A stretch of DNA of 64,000 bases from Shewanella metallivivens (lineage in GTDB: Bacteria; Pseudomonadota; Gammaproteobacteria; Enterobacterales; Shewanellaceae): positions 311,800 to 375,799 of the forward strand of contig NZ_JAQQPZ010000002.1 in assembly GCF_028750675.1 (NCBI RefSeq), in the 5' to 3' direction. Position 1 is the stretch's first letter; every line of letters starts with the position of its first letter. Below, piece after piece: positions 49,416 to 59,251 of this stretch. Under the pieces are notes generated by a model. It was not told where the DNA came from. It saw only the letters and a program-made list of their open reading frames with translations, and did not search any database. The position numbers and the translations under genes are program-made.

Positions 49416-49707
49416 TAGGGCCTGTTGATTTTTCAAGGTTGTTTTTGCAGCGAATTGTTGGCCATTACTCATATACAAGTGCGCGGCAGAGACTTAGAGG
49501 TGTAGTTATTCTACATAAAAAGTCGATAACGCCGTAAAAATGGCCAACAAACGCTGCCCGAAGGGTTCGGCTAAAAACGTTTTACTCTTTGTTGAATGAC
49601 TCTTTGCAAATAAAGAGTTGCTTAGATGACCAGGCATCAATCCATTCGTCTCGATTAAAATGTTTTTAACTCGAATACATTAAACCAGCAAAGTTCAACA
49701 GGCCCTA
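49416..49707. mobile_element. MITE-like element with TAGGGCCTGTTGA ends
   Basis: Left end TAGGGCCTGTTGA at 49416-49428 and right end TCAACAGGCCCTA at 49695-49707 are perfect 13-base terminal inverted repeats. The 292 bases between carry no gene. GTG stands on both sides (49413-49415 and 49708-49710) and may be a short target duplication. The inside has GCAGCGAATTGTTGGCCATT and ATGGCCAACAAACGCTGC, which form a second inverted repeat. It lies between serC and the flavoprotein operon, and is of a different family from the element at 16946. Confidence 0.78.
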
Positions 49708-49834
49708 GTGTAAATGTGGATACGTCATCACTTATCTTTGCACAGTTTTACGCTTAAATACGTGTTTGTTAACCCCTTTTTAACCGCATAAGATTTATAG
49801 TCTTTCCATGGTGCTGACACTCATGGAGAACCCA
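49708..49834. other. Upstream region of the membrane reductase operon
   Basis: About 125 bases between the MITE-like element and the operon start, AT-rich, with TTAACCCCTTTTTAACCGCA near the start. This must hold the operon promoter unless the element supplies it. No named regulator site is seen. Confidence 0.45.
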
Positions 49835-51235
49835 ATGACCACCCCAACAGTAACTAAAACGCCTATCCATAAGGCCAGTATTAACCCATTACAAATACCT
49901 AAATCGGCCAAGTTGGCAGTGGCTTACTTCTTTTTCATGATCGTGCCGTTTGTTATGGCACAGCTTTTAGGTATGGAAATTGAAGGTCTATATACCCGTT
50001 TATTAAGCGCGGTTAACTTAGTCGCAATGAGTGCGTTCTTTTTGCAATTTCCCCTTGCAGGACGCATCAAACCGTTACCTTTGTTCGCCAATATTGACTG
50101 GGGGATCACCAAGCACAAACAGTTCGGGCAGTATTTAGGCGTGTTCTTTTTCTTACATCCCATATTGATTTTGCTGCCCAAAGCAATGATGTCGTTTGAC
50201 GATTTTAGTGTCAGTTTTGTCAGTGCAATTACCTCACAACATCTATTAACAGGGATGCTAGCTTGGTTAGCGATGGCGGTGTGGGTGTTGATGTCGGTGT
50301 TGAAAGATAAACTCAATATCACATATGAAACCTGGCGATTACTGCATGTGATTGGATTTAGCATTATCGCTACACTGGCAACATTGCATATCACTACGGT
50401 AGGCAGTCATGGCCAGTATAATCAGCAGTTTAATGTCATTTGGTGGCTGCTTTATACCGTGTGTATGACATTGATTGTTTACAATTATGTCATTAAACCG
50501 CGTTTTATTAAGCAACATCCTTATGCGATATCTCATGTTGAAAAAATCAATGAGTGTGATTGGCAAATCAATATTGCACCGACCACCTCCAATGCGTTGG
50601 CATATCAACCTGGGCAATTTGTGTGGCTCAATACCACGGGCAACCCTTACAGCGTAGAGCAACATCCATTTTCAATTGTACAAGGTGCAGAGCAAGGCCA
50701 ATTAGGGTTTATTATCAGAGCATTAGGGGATTATACCTCGTCACTTGAACAACTAACGGTAGGCCAAACCGTGTTTGTTGATGGCCCATACGGCAGTTTG
50801 ACATTAGATCAAAGCCAGCTTGCAAGTGGTATCACATTAATCGCTGGCGGAGCGGGGATTGCACCTATGTTAAGTCTGTTACGTCAGCTTGAAGCACAGC
50901 AGGATCCACGTCCGATCCGTCTACTTTATGCTAACCGTAATCAGGCGCGTATGGTGTATGTCGATGAGTTAGTCGAACTCGAAAAATCCATGAGCAACTT
51001 TAAAGTGAAACTAATATGTGAACAGTTAAATGTGCATGATGAAAGCCTACCGCGTCACCTCGTCCCAGGGTTGATTAATCAAACGCTGATTAATACCACT
51101 ATGACAACAGGAAAAGAATCACAATGGTCGTTTTACATATGTGGGCCAAAGGGGATGATTTCTGCAACGACAACCCATTTACACCAGTTAGGTATCACTC
51201 AGCCACAAATCCATTTTGAACAACTTGCATTTTAG
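49835..51235 (+). CDS. Ferric-reductase-like transmembrane oxidoreductase with FAD/NAD(P) domain
   Basis: A 466-residue membrane flavocytochrome. Residues about 20-230 hold six membrane segments with His residues on the pattern of b-haem ligands (FFLHPILIL, TSQHLLTGMLAW, RLLHVIGF, TLHITTVG). The rest is a ferredoxin-reductase-like module: FAD site near QHPFSIVQG, NAD(P) motif AGGAGIAPMLSLLRQLE and CGPKGM at the end. It should take electrons from cytoplasmic NAD(P)H and pass them through haem toward the periplasmic face. ATG at 49835 follows GGAGA by five bases and is preferred to two earlier ATGs. First of three genes; the ferredoxin starts nine bases after its stop. Confidence 0.85.
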   Translation: MTTPTVTKTPIHKASINPLQIPKSAKLAVAYFFFMIVPFVMAQLLGMEIEGLYTRLLSAVNLVAMSAFFLQFPLAGRIKPLPLFANIDWGITKHKQFGQYLGVFFFLHPILILLPKAMMSFDDFSVSFVSAITSQHLLTGMLAWLAMAVWVLMSVLKDKLNITYETWRLLHVIGFSIIATLATLHITTVGSHGQYNQQFNVIWWLLYTVCMTLIVYNYVIKPRFIKQHPYAISHVEKINECDWQINIAPTTSNALAYQPGQFVWLNTTGNPYSVEQHPFSIVQGAEQGQLGFIIRALGDYTSSLEQLTVGQTVFVDGPYGSLTLDQSQLASGITLIAGGAGIAPMLSLLRQLEAQQDPRPIRLLYANRNQARMVYVDELVELEKSMSNFKVKLICEQLNVHDESLPRHLVPGLINQTLINTTMTTGKESQWSFYICGPKGMISATTTHLHQLGITQPQIHFEQLAF

Positions 51236-51244
51236 GAGCGCAAT

Positions 51245-51460
51245 ATGCCGATTAAACAAATTTCTGGGTGTATTGGTTGTGAGGCTTGCGTTAAAAGTTG
51301 TCCAACCGATGTTATCCATATGAATAAAGAAACGAATAAAGCAGAAATACGTTATCCGGAAGATTGTCAAATTTGTCATTTATGTAGACTGTATTGCCCC
51401 GTTGGGGCTATCACAATCACGCCCGATAAAAGTATCCCCGTTATGGTTTCTTGGAGGTAA
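51245..51460 (+). CDS. Two-cluster [4Fe-4S] ferredoxin
   Basis: A 71-residue bacterial-type ferredoxin with two complete cluster motifs: CIGCEACVKSCP (residues 9-20) and CQICHLCRLYCP (residues 41-52). No signal peptide. GGAG precedes the ATG. The stop overlaps the ATGATG of the next gene (TAATG), so it is coupled to the flavoprotein. Small two-cluster partners of FAD subunits are known from AprB/AprA adenylylsulfate reductase and similar pairs. It may act in the cytoplasm or ride out with the flavoprotein through the Tat system; the sequence leaves both open. Confidence 0.9.
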   Translation: MPIKQISGCIGCEACVKSCPTDVIHMNKETNKAEIRYPEDCQICHLCRLYCPVGAITITPDKSIPVMVSWR

Positions 51461-51462
51461 TG

Positions 51463-53244
51463 ATGAACCCTAAAGCTCATTTATCGCGTCGCCAGTTTAT
51501 TGGTATTGCGGGTGGCATTGCTGGGGCCGCAGCATTAGCCAATATTGCGTTTGATGCACCCGCACAAGAAAATAAACCTAAAATTGATACGCATGATTTT
51601 ACGGTTGAAAATCGCCACCTTGATGTATTGGTTATTGGCGGAGGTATGGCTGGTGTGTTTGCAGCAGTTAAAGCCCACGATGCCGGCGCTAGCGTCTTAA
51701 TGGTGTCTAAAGGGCGTGTCGGCAGTTCAGGCTTAACCCCTTTTGCCAAAGGTATTTTTAGTTACGATAAAGCCAATGCTAGGATGAGCATTGATGAGTT
51801 TGTTGACGCTGTGACAGAATCGGCCATACAAACCAACAACCCGGTGTTTACCAGACAACTGGCCGAACATTCTTATGCGCGGGTACAAGAATTAAAGGAT
51901 TGGGGATTTTTCGACTCACCACTCTATAATCACAGTTTTATGAAGCCGCTAAGCGAGCGTAATATACCGATTGAAGAGCGCATGATGATCACTCATCTGC
52001 TCAAACAAGATGGCCGAGTTGTTGGCGCATCAGGCTTTAGTTTAGATGAACAAAAAATCGTGCATTACCATGCAAAAACCGTCGTATTATGCACCGGCTC
52101 TGGTGGGTTTAAACCCAATGGTTTCCCGGTATGCGACTTAACCCACGATGGTACTATCATGGCCTATAAAATAGGCGCTAAAGTCACTGGTAAAGAATGG
52201 AACGATGGTCATCCGGGCTCGGCAAAAAATTCGGGGTCAAGCTACGATAACTGGCATGGACAAATTGAAGAAAAACCATCAATCACCTCAGCGCAAATCA
52301 ACCATCACTTGGGTGTAGACATGAATTATCAAGCGTACACGCAAGGTGCGCCCGTCATGATGATGCCACCTAGGCCTCAACGCCCAGGAGAGACGGTTAC
52401 ACAACCAGATAAAAGCCACAAAGATGTTTTTCCAGCAGGGCCATTTGTGCCAGCAGCATTTAAGCAATCAGGGCCTCCACCTAAACCACCAGAGCAAGGC
52501 TTTTTACGCAGCTTGGTGTCAAGTAAAGGCCATTCAGGCCCACCAGGTATGGGCGGAGAGCAAGTTGGCGGCTCAAGTGCCGGGATGGCCATCCATAAAT
52601 CTGAAGGCTTGGTGCCAATCAATGCACAAGGGTTGTCGACTATTCCTGGGTTATATGCGGCAGGTGATGCCTTAGGTTCTTATATGTCGGGCGGTATTTA
52701 TACCCAAATAGGCTCATCGTTAGCGGGGTCTGCTGTACAAGGGGCTATTGCAGGAGCTGCGGCAGCCAATGACAGTCTCGGCATGGCCAGTAAGTTGGAT
52801 GTGTCTGAACAATATTTGGCATTGGTTAATCAACAAATTTTAGCGCCATTAAAGCGGGACCGCGGCTATAGCCCCGCTTGGGTGACTCAAGTGTTGCAGG
52901 GGGTGATGATCCCAAACTTTGTACTTTACATCAAAAAAGAACGAATGATGCAAGCCGCGTTAGCGTATGTTGAGGAGCTTAATGAGCACCATGTACCTAT
53001 GTTAATGGCTGACGATTTACATACGCTTCGCTTAGCGCACGAAACTGAAAATATGATCATCACCGCAGAGATGAAACTCAAAGCATCCATTATGCGCAAA
53101 GAAAGTCGCTGTAGTCATTACCGTTTAGATTGTCCTGATATTGATTACGAAAACTGGCAAGCGTGGATAAACATCTCTAAAGATGAAAATGGCAACATGG
53201 TGTTAGAAAAACAACCATTTGAGAGTTGGCCAAATTTTAGCTAG
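51463..53244 (+). CDS. Tat-exported FAD-binding oxidoreductase (FrdA/AprA-like)
   Basis: A periplasmic flavoprotein of about 593 residues. The N-terminus has a twin-arginine signal (SRRQFIGIAGGIAGAAALAN, cut near the A-P-A at 25-27). FAD motif VLVIGGGMAGVFAAVKAHDA, then the fumarate-reductase/AprA-like body, GLYAAGDALGSYMSGG as second FAD contact and the C-terminal KASIMRKESRCSHYRLD typical of the succinate dehydrogenase/fumarate reductase fold. A Pro/Gly-rich insert of about 60 residues (PPRPQRPGETVTQPDKSHK on) is unusual. No CxxCH haem motif and no FMN-binding domain are present. ATG at 51463 follows GGAGG by five bases. A terminator ends the operon. Substrate unknown. Confidence 0.88.
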   Translation: MNPKAHLSRRQFIGIAGGIAGAAALANIAFDAPAQENKPKIDTHDFTVENRHLDVLVIGGGMAGVFAAVKAHDAGASVLMVSKGRVGSSGLTPFAKGIFSYDKANARMSIDEFVDAVTESAIQTNNPVFTRQLAEHSYARVQELKDWGFFDSPLYNHSFMKPLSERNIPIEERMMITHLLKQDGRVVGASGFSLDEQKIVHYHAKTVVLCTGSGGFKPNGFPVCDLTHDGTIMAYKIGAKVTGKEWNDGHPGSAKNSGSSYDNWHGQIEEKPSITSAQINHHLGVDMNYQAYTQGAPVMMMPPRPQRPGETVTQPDKSHKDVFPAGPFVPAAFKQSGPPPKPPEQGFLRSLVSSKGHSGPPGMGGEQVGGSSAGMAIHKSEGLVPINAQGLSTIPGLYAAGDALGSYMSGGIYTQIGSSLAGSAVQGAIAGAAAANDSLGMASKLDVSEQYLALVNQQILAPLKRDRGYSPAWVTQVLQGVMIPNFVLYIKKERMMQAALAYVEELNEHHVPMLMADDLHTLRLAHETENMIITAEMKLKASIMRKESRCSHYRLDCPDIDYENWQAWINISKDENGNMVLEKQPFESWPNFS

Positions 53245-53276
53245 TTTACTGCTTTAAGTTATTTAGCATCAGACAA

Positions 53277-53311
53277 AATAAAGCCGACTTTCAAAGAGTC
53301 GGCTTTATTAT
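53277..53311. terminator. Bidirectional terminator between the flavoprotein and aminotransferase genes
   Basis: AATAAAGCCGACT TTCAAAG AGTCGGCTTTATTA: twelve-base stem with T-runs on both strands, between convergent genes. Confidence 0.88.
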
Positions 53312-53332
53312 TAGAGTCAGTTCAACCAGACG

Positions 53333-54526
53333 CTATTTGATGACTGCTGCGATTGATTTTGCCAAATAATCAACGTTTGCTTCGCTAATACCCGCAATGC
53401 TAATACGGCTTGAACCGACCATATACACACTGTATTGCTGTTTTAACATCGCAACTTGTTCAGGGGTTACCCCTAAAAATGAGAACATGCCTTTTTGACG
53501 TGCAATAAAGCTAAAGTCACGTTCAACACCATTAGCAATTAGCTGATTAACCAGCATCTCACGGTTGCCGTTAATACGGTCGCGCATCACTTTAAGCTCG
53601 TCTAACCATTGCTGTTTAAGGGCTGGGTTACCTAAAATCGTTTCGACTATAGCTGCGCCATGAGCAGGCGGCATAGAGTAAATACAACGGATCACATACA
53701 ACAACACTGATTGCGCGATATCTGCCGTAGCGCTGTCTTTTGCCACAAGGGTGCAAGCACCGATGCGTTCACGGTAAAGGCCAAAGTTTTTAGAGCACGA
53801 GCTACATAAAATCATGCTTTCAACTACCGCAGCCATTTGGCGCACACCGTAAGCGTCTTCGTCAACACCATCACCAAAGCCCTGATAAGCCATGTCGATT
53901 AACGGTGTAAATCCTTGCTTAACGGTAACCTTAACCACTTCGTCCCATTGCTCGATCGTTAAATCCATACCACTTGGGTTATGACAACACGCGTGTAATA
54001 ACACCACATCGTCTTTACTTATGGTGTTTAAGGTTGCGATCATTTGCTCAAACTTGAGGCTCTTGGTGTCGTAATCGTAGTATGGGTAGGTTTTAACAGT
54101 GATACCCGCCGCTTCAAATAAACCAGTATGATTGGCCCATGTCGGGTCGCTCACCCATAAAACCGCATTAGGATTACAACGAGCAATAAAGTCAGCCGCT
54201 ACGCGCAAAGCACCGGTTCCGCCTGGGGTTGATACTGTACGTACTCGGTTGGCTATAAGCGCACTGTGGCTGGCACCAAAGGCTAATTCAGCCATTAACT
54301 GATTAAAGGGGGCTGACCCCGTTGGGCCGATATAGACCTTGGTGGTTTCGGTGTCTAAACGAATTTTCTCTGCAGCTTTAACACAGTCTAAAATAGGAGT
54401 GTGACCAGCAGGATCTTTATAAACCCCAACACCTAAATCCACTTTATTGGGATGGCTGTCTTCGCGATATTGTGTCAAAAGCCCCAAAATGGGATCAGAC
54501 GGTAAGGCTTTAAGGGTATCAAACAT
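53333..54526 (-). CDS. Aromatic/aspartate aminotransferase (class I)
   Basis: PLP-dependent aminotransferase of the AspC/TyrB group, 397 residues. N-terminus MFDTLKALPSDPILGLLTQY, TPGGTGALRVAADF, HACCHNPSGMDLT, and the PLP Lys in SSCSKNFGLYRERIG are characteristic. The frame extends 22 codons upstream without a ribosome site; ATG at 54526 with AAGGTTCC before it gives the usual start. It can make aspartate, tyrosine or phenylalanine; position next to aroA fits a link to aromatic synthesis, but AspC and TyrB cannot be told apart here. Convergent with the flavoprotein operon; a palindrome lies upstream. Confidence 0.92.
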   Translation of the reverse strand: MFDTLKALPSDPILGLLTQYREDSHPNKVDLGVGVYKDPAGHTPILDCVKAAEKIRLDTETTKVYIGPTGSAPFNQLMAELAFGASHSALIANRVRTVSTPGGTGALRVAADFIARCNPNAVLWVSDPTWANHTGLFEAAGITVKTYPYYDYDTKSLKFEQMIATLNTISKDDVVLLHACCHNPSGMDLTIEQWDEVVKVTVKQGFTPLIDMAYQGFGDGVDEDAYGVRQMAAVVESMILCSSCSKNFGLYRERIGACTLVAKDSATADIAQSVLLYVIRCIYSMPPAHGAAIVETILGNPALKQQWLDELKVMRDRINGNREMLVNQLIANGVERDFSFIARQKGMFSFLGVTPEQVAMLKQQYSVYMVGSSRISIAGISEANVDYLAKSIAAVIK

Positions 54527-54939
54527 GAATGGAACCTTATATTGACTATTTGCACTAAGCATAACGCGCTTTAAACACAGAGTTAAAGTCATAATTGGTT
54601 GCGTAGATAATTAATTGCTCATTGAGATTTTTTCAATTGGAAACTTAAATGAACGGACAAATAATACTGTCATATCGAGAGATTATCTGCTGTAATGGTG
54701 CTCCATTACAGTGTTTGTTCGATATTAACGTGCAGTCACGGTGTTAACGACATAAATATTCAATTTTATGCTTGATATCACGGTGGCGATCCGTATTTTA
54801 TAAACATCAATGCGTCGCTCGCAAAAAATGAACACTGTAATGAATTTGTGCCACTTGATTTACGCTGTTTGGCAATAACTGAGTGATGTTTACCACCAAG
54901 ATTAATCTGAGGTTAATCTGTAGCAAAAGAAGAAAGCGA
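54527..54939. other. Divergent region between the aminotransferase gene and aroA
   Basis: About 410 bases without a gene. It holds the promoters of both neighbours and a striking 20-base inverted repeat at 54691-54710, listed separately. The open frame of aroA runs back to 54883 but the first 19 codons have no ribosome site. Confidence 0.5.
54691..54710. promoter_or_regulatory. Perfect inverted repeat, operator candidate
   Basis: TGTAATGG TGCT CCATTACA: eight-base perfect arms around four bases, 165 bases before the aminotransferase start and 230 before aroA. It recalls the TyrR box (TGTAAA N6 TTTACA) but the half-sites are two bases further apart. No T-run, so not a terminator. Confidence 0.5.
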
Positions 54940-56220
54940 ATGAAGCAACTGCGTCTTAACCCAATTACATGCATCAACGGCGAAATTAATATTCCTGGCT
55001 CTAAAAGTATTTCTAACCGTGCATTACTGTTAGCGACACTTGCCAAGGGCAGTACCACTCTCACCAATTTACTCGATTCAGATGACATTCGTTATATGCT
55101 GGCATCGTTGAAGCAACTGGGTGTTCAGTACAGTTTAAGCGACGACAAAACCGTGTGCGTGGTTGAAGGCAACGGCGGACCACTATCGTCTGACACCGCT
55201 CAGCATTTATTTCTAGGTAATGCTGGCACCGCAATGCGCCCTTTGTGCGCGGCATTGACGTTAGGTCAGGGCGAATTCACGTTAACCGGTGAGCCTCGTA
55301 TGGAAGAGCGTCCTATTGGCGACTTAGTCGATGCACTGCGTCAATTAGGCGGTGATGTGACATACCTTAAAAACGATGGTTTTCCACCATTAACCATTAA
55401 TGCAACGGGACTAAACGGCGGTGACGTTGAAATTGCCGGTGATTTGTCGAGCCAGTTTTTAACGGCTTTATTGATGGTTGCACCGCTAACCAGAGACAGC
55501 GTAAACATTAAAATTAAAGGCGAGTTGGTGTCTAAGCCTTATATCGACATTACCATTGCCTTAATGAAACAGTTTGGTGTTGACGTGATTAACCATCAAT
55601 ATCAGCGTTTTGAAATTAAATCCGGTCAACAGTATGTGTCACCCGGTAAAGTGTTAGTAGAAGGTGATGCGTCATCTGCTTCGTACTTTTTAGCTGCCGG
55701 TGCTATCCAAGGCGGTGAAGTAAAAGTGACTGGTGTAGGGCGCTTAAGTATTCAAGGTGATGTGAAGTTTGCCGATGCGTTAGCGCAAATGGGCGCCGAT
55801 ATTGAGTGGGGCGATGATTACATTATTGCCCGTAAATCACCGTTAACAGCCATCGAAATGGACATGAACCATATACCAGATGCGGCGATGACCATTGCTA
55901 CCGCAGCGCTGTTTGCTAAAGGCACGACTAAACTGACTAATATTTACAATTGGCGCATTAAAGAAACCGACCGTTTAGCCGCAATGGCGACAGAGCTGCG
56001 CAAAGTAGGCGCAATTGTTGATGAAGGTCATGACTACATAACCATTACGCCACCGGCTCAGTTAAACACGGCCGATATCGATACCTACAACGATCACCGT
56101 ATGGCGATGTGTTTTTCTATGATGGCGTTTGCAGATTGTGGCATAACCATTAACGATCCAGACTGTACCTCTAAAACATTTCCAGATTATTTTGCCCAGT
56201 TTAGCCGCTTAGCTAAATAA
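54940..56220 (+). CDS. aroA: 3-phosphoshikimate 1-carboxyvinyltransferase (EPSP synthase)
   Basis: Sixth step of the shikimate pathway: joins phosphoenolpyruvate to shikimate 3-phosphate. Class I EPSP synthase signatures: [51 protein letters not shown], and near the end [20 protein letters not shown] and [16 protein letters not shown]. Gly-x-Ala in [10 protein letters not shown] is the usual form sensitive to glyphosate. ATG at 54940 gives 427 residues, exactly the E. coli length. cmk follows 180 bases on, and rpsA and ihfB after it, a conserved order. Confidence 0.97.
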   Translation: MKQLRLNPITCINGEINIPGSKSISNRALLLATLAKGSTTLTNLLDSDDIRYMLASLKQLGVQYSLSDDKTVCVVEGNGGPLSSDTAQHLFLGNAGTAMRPLCAALTLGQGEFTLTGEPRMEERPIGDLVDALRQLGGDVTYLKNDGFPPLTINATGLNGGDVEIAGDLSSQFLTALLMVAPLTRDSVNIKIKGELVSKPYIDITIALMKQFGVDVINHQYQRFEIKSGQQYVSPGKVLVEGDASSASYFLAAGAIQGGEVKVTGVGRLSIQGDVKFADALAQMGADIEWGDDYIIARKSPLTAIEMDMNHIPDAAMTIATAALFAKGTTKLTNIYNWRIKETDRLAAMATELRKVGAIVDEGHDYITITPPAQLNTADIDTYNDHRMAMCFSMMAFADCGITINDPDCTSKTFPDYFAQFSRLAK

Positions 56221-56400
56221 ATTTATTACGGCGGTATAGCTGTCGCCCTGGAATGTTTCTTTACAATGTAAAAGGGCGATCTTGGTTTTAATTATTTAAA
56301 ATTCATCAGTAATTAACATTTATTTGTTATACAATGCGCGCGCTTAATTTGGTAAACCCCTTTTTACTTTCAGGGAAGATAGATTTTTTCGGAGGAAATT

Positions 56401-57090
56401 ATGTCTGAACGGTCTCCAGTGATCACAGTTGATGGCCCTAGCGGTGCAGGGAAAGGGACGATATGCCAATTATTGGCACAGCATTTAGGCTGGCATTTAT
56501 TAGACAGTGGTGCAATTTATCGTGTGTTGGCGTTAGCCGCTATTCATCATGATGTCGAACTAGAAAACGAAGAAGCATTAACACTGTTAGCAGCCCATCT
56601 TGACGTACAGTTTTTAACAGGCACCGATAACGATGCCATTAAGGTCATTTTAGAAGGCGAGGATGTGACCAGCACCATTCGCACTCAAGAATGCTCAAAT
56701 GCTGCCTCTAAAGTGGCTGCACTACCGCGAGTTCGCGAAGCATTATTACGTCGTCAACGTGCATTTTGTGCCGCGCCAGGTCTCGTTGCCGATGGTCGCG
56801 ATATGGGCACGGTAGTTTTCGCCAACGCGCCGGTAAAAATCTTTTTAACTGCATCCGCTGAAGAACGGGCGCAAAGACGCTATAATCAGTTGCAGGACAA
56901 GGGCTTCGATGTTAAAATCGACCGCCTTTTAGCTGAAATTATCGAGCGAGATGACCGCGATATTAATCGTGCCGCCTCACCGTTAGTACCAGCTGAAGAC
57001 GCACTTGTTATTGATACAAGCGGCGTAGGTATTGACGACGTATTAAAGCAAGTGCTTGAATATGTTGAACAAAAAATTACTGTAGCTTAA
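56401..57090 (+). CDS. cmk: Cytidylate kinase
   Basis: Phosphorylates CMP and dCMP in nucleotide recycling. Walker A in [19 protein letters not shown], then [35 protein letters not shown] and [17 protein letters not shown] with the lid region. 229 residues as in E. coli. GGAGGAA precedes the ATG. cmk and rpsA are neighbours in nearly all gammaproteobacteria. Confidence 0.97.
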   Translation: MSERSPVITVDGPSGAGKGTICQLLAQHLGWHLLDSGAIYRVLALAAIHHDVELENEEALTLLAAHLDVQFLTGTDNDAIKVILEGEDVTSTIRTQECSNAASKVAALPRVREALLRRQRAFCAAPGLVADGRDMGTVVFANAPVKIFLTASAEERAQRRYNQLQDKGFDVKIDRLLAEIIERDDRDINRAASPLVPAEDALVIDTSGVGIDDVLKQVLEYVEQKITVA

Positions 57091-57206
57091 TCGAATTCCC
57101 GATTAACGTTTACAGTAGGTATTCGTGTTAAGGATGATACGAATAATATTACTAGACTCCACATCTAGGATGGATGGTGGTTTATTTAATGAAAGTAACC
57201 TAAAAC

Positions 57207-58874
57207 ATGACTGAATCTTTTGCTGATCTATTTGAACAATCCCTTCAAACTCTTGAGTTCCGTCCAGGTTCTATCGTTCGTGGTACTGTTGTTGCCATCG
57301 AAAACGGTATGGTACTTGTTGACGCAGGCCTTAAGTCTGAAAGCCCAATCTCTGCTGACGAATTCAAAAACGCACAAGGCGTTTTAGAAATTCAAGTAGG
57401 CGATGAAGTTGACGTAGCGCTTGACTCTGTTGAAGATGGCTTTGGTGAGACTCAATTGTCTCGCGAAAAAGCTAAGCGTCATGAAGCTTGGATCGTTCTA
57501 GAAAAAGCGTACGAAGATGCTGAAACTGTAATCGGTATCATCAATGGTAAAGTTAAAGGTGGTTTCACTGTTGAATTAAACGGTATCCGTGCCTTCTTAC
57601 CAGGTTCTCTAGTTGACGTGCGCCCAGTTCGCGACACCGCTCACTTAGAGTACAAAGAATTAGAATTCAAAGTTATCAAGCTTGACCAGAAGCGCAACAA
57701 CGTTGTTGTTTCTCGTCGTGCAGTTATCGAATCTGAAAGCAGTGCAGAACGTGATGCACTTCTTGAAAATCTACAAGAAGGCCAAGCAGTTAAAGGTATC
57801 GTTAAGAACCTTACTGACTACGGTGCATTCGTAGATTTAGGTGGCGTTGACGGTCTATTACATATCACAGATATGGCGTGGAAGCGTGTTAAGCACCCAT
57901 CTGAAATCGTTAATGTTGGTGACGAAATCAACGTTAAAGTACTTAAGTATGACCGTGAGCGTACTCGCGTATCACTAGGTCTTAAGCAACTTGGCGAAGA
58001 TCCATGGTTAGAAATCAGCAAACGTTACCCAGAAAACACTAAGTTAACTGGTCGCGTGACTAACTTAACTGACTACGGTTGCTTCGTAGAAATCGAAGAA
58101 GGCGTTGAAGGTTTAGTACACGTTTCTGAAATGGATTGGACTAACAAGAACATTCACCCATCTAAAGTTGTTAACTTAGGTGATGAAGTTGAAGTGTTAG
58201 TACTAGACATCGATGAAGAACGTCGTCGTATTTCTCTAGGCCTTAAACAGTGTAAAGTTAACCCATGGGATGACTTCGCAACTAAGTTTAACAAAGGCGA
58301 CAAAGTATCTGGTAAGATCAAGTCAATCACTGACTTCGGTATCTTTATCGGTCTTGACGGTGGAATCGATGGTCTTGTTCACTTATCTGACATTTCTTGG
58401 AACGGTACTGGCGAAGACGCAGTGTCTGAATACAAGAAAGGCGACGAAATCCACGCTGTAGTTCTTTCAGTAGACCCAGAGCGTGAGCGCATCAGCTTAG
58501 GTGTTAAGCAAACTGAAGATGATCCATTCAACGCATACTTAGCTGACAAGAAGAAAGGCACCGTAGTTAACGGTACTGTTTCTGCTGTTGACGCAAAAGG
58601 TGTTACAGTTGAATTAGCAGATACAGTTGAAGGTTACATCCGTGTAGCTGACATCTCTGCAGAGCGTATCGAAGACGCATCTACTGTATACTCAGTAGGT
58701 GATGCAATCGAAGCTAAGTTCATGGGTGTAGATCGTAAGAACCGTTCTATCAGCTTATCTATCAAAGCGAAAGATGAAGCTGAACAGAAAGAAGCGATCG
58801 CGACTCTGAACAAGCAAGACGATGCTGTAATCAGCAACGCTATGGCTGAAGCTTTCAAAGCAGCTCGTAAGTAA
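57207..58874 (+). CDS. rpsA: 30S ribosomal protein S1
   Basis: Largest small-subunit protein; brings mRNA to the ribosome. 555 residues with six S1 (OB-fold) repeats, recognisable by the recurring [20 protein letters not shown] and [10 protein letters not shown] patterns ([56 protein letters not shown]). Codons are strongly biased, as expected for a highly expressed gene. The 116-base leader after cmk is where S1 autoregulates its own mRNA in E. coli; the same may hold here but no specific structure was proved. Confidence 0.98.
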   Translation: MTESFADLFEQSLQTLEFRPGSIVRGTVVAIENGMVLVDAGLKSESPISADEFKNAQGVLEIQVGDEVDVALDSVEDGFGETQLSREKAKRHEAWIVLEKAYEDAETVIGIINGKVKGGFTVELNGIRAFLPGSLVDVRPVRDTAHLEYKELEFKVIKLDQKRNNVVVSRRAVIESESSAERDALLENLQEGQAVKGIVKNLTDYGAFVDLGGVDGLLHITDMAWKRVKHPSEIVNVGDEINVKVLKYDRERTRVSLGLKQLGEDPWLEISKRYPENTKLTGRVTNLTDYGCFVEIEEGVEGLVHVSEMDWTNKNIHPSKVVNLGDEVEVLVLDIDEERRRISLGLKQCKVNPWDDFATKFNKGDKVSGKIKSITDFGIFIGLDGGIDGLVHLSDISWNGTGEDAVSEYKKGDEIHAVVLSVDPERERISLGVKQTEDDPFNAYLADKKKGTVVNGTVSAVDAKGVTVELADTVEGYIRVADISAERIEDASTVYSVGDAIEAKFMGVDRKNRSISLSIKAKDEAEQKEAIATLNKQDDAVISNAMAEAFKAARK

Positions 58875-58950
58875 TCGAAATCGTCTGTTGTATGGGGACG
58901 TTGTCCCCATTAGGCGACTGTGTTTGGCTTGATAATATGGGATAGCAAAG

Positions 58951-59238
58951 ATGACAAAATCTGAACTTATCGAAAAACTCGCCACTAGGCAGTCGCAACT
59001 GTCGGCGAAAGAAGTGGAAAGTGCAATCAAAGAAATGTTAGAGCAAATGGCGACAACATTAGAAAGCGGTGATCGTATTGAGATCCGTGGCTTTGGTAGT
59101 TTTTCACTTCACTATCGTGCACCACGTACTGGCCGTAATCCTAAAACAGGTACTTCTGTTGAATTGGAAGGTAAGTATGTACCGCACTTTAAGCCGGGTA
59201 AAGAACTGCGCGAACGTGTCGATGCTGTTAATCTTTGA
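58951..59238 (+). CDS. ihfB: Integration host factor beta subunit
   Basis: DNA-bending protein of the HU/IHF family, 95 residues. The arm sequence [20 protein letters not shown] with the intercalating Pro, and [15 protein letters not shown] at the C-terminus, match E. coli Ihf[12 protein letters not shown] is the standard start. It pairs with IhfA encoded elsewhere. A terminator follows 13 bases after the stop, so ihfB ends the cmk-rpsA-ihfB group. Confidence 0.97.
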   Translation: MTKSELIEKLATRQSQLSAKEVESAIKEMLEQMATTLESGDRIEIRGFGSFSLHYRAPRTGRNPKTGTSVELEGKYVPHFKPGKELRERVDAVNL

Positions 59239-59251
59239 TTAACGCTTTAAT

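Noticed and set aside
51451..51462. TTG start of the Tat flavoprotein at 51451
   Set aside because: It lies on top of the GGAGG ribosome site; ATG at 51463 is correctly spaced and gives a normal twin-Arg signal peptide.
54691..54710. TyrR box
   Set aside because: Half-sites are like TyrR but are two bases too far apart (TGTAA-N10-TTACA rather than N8); kept only as an unnamed operator candidate.
54883..54939. Extended N-terminus of aroA
   Set aside because: Nineteen extra basic residues unlike EPSP synthases, no ribosome site; ATG at 54940 gives the standard 427-residue protein.
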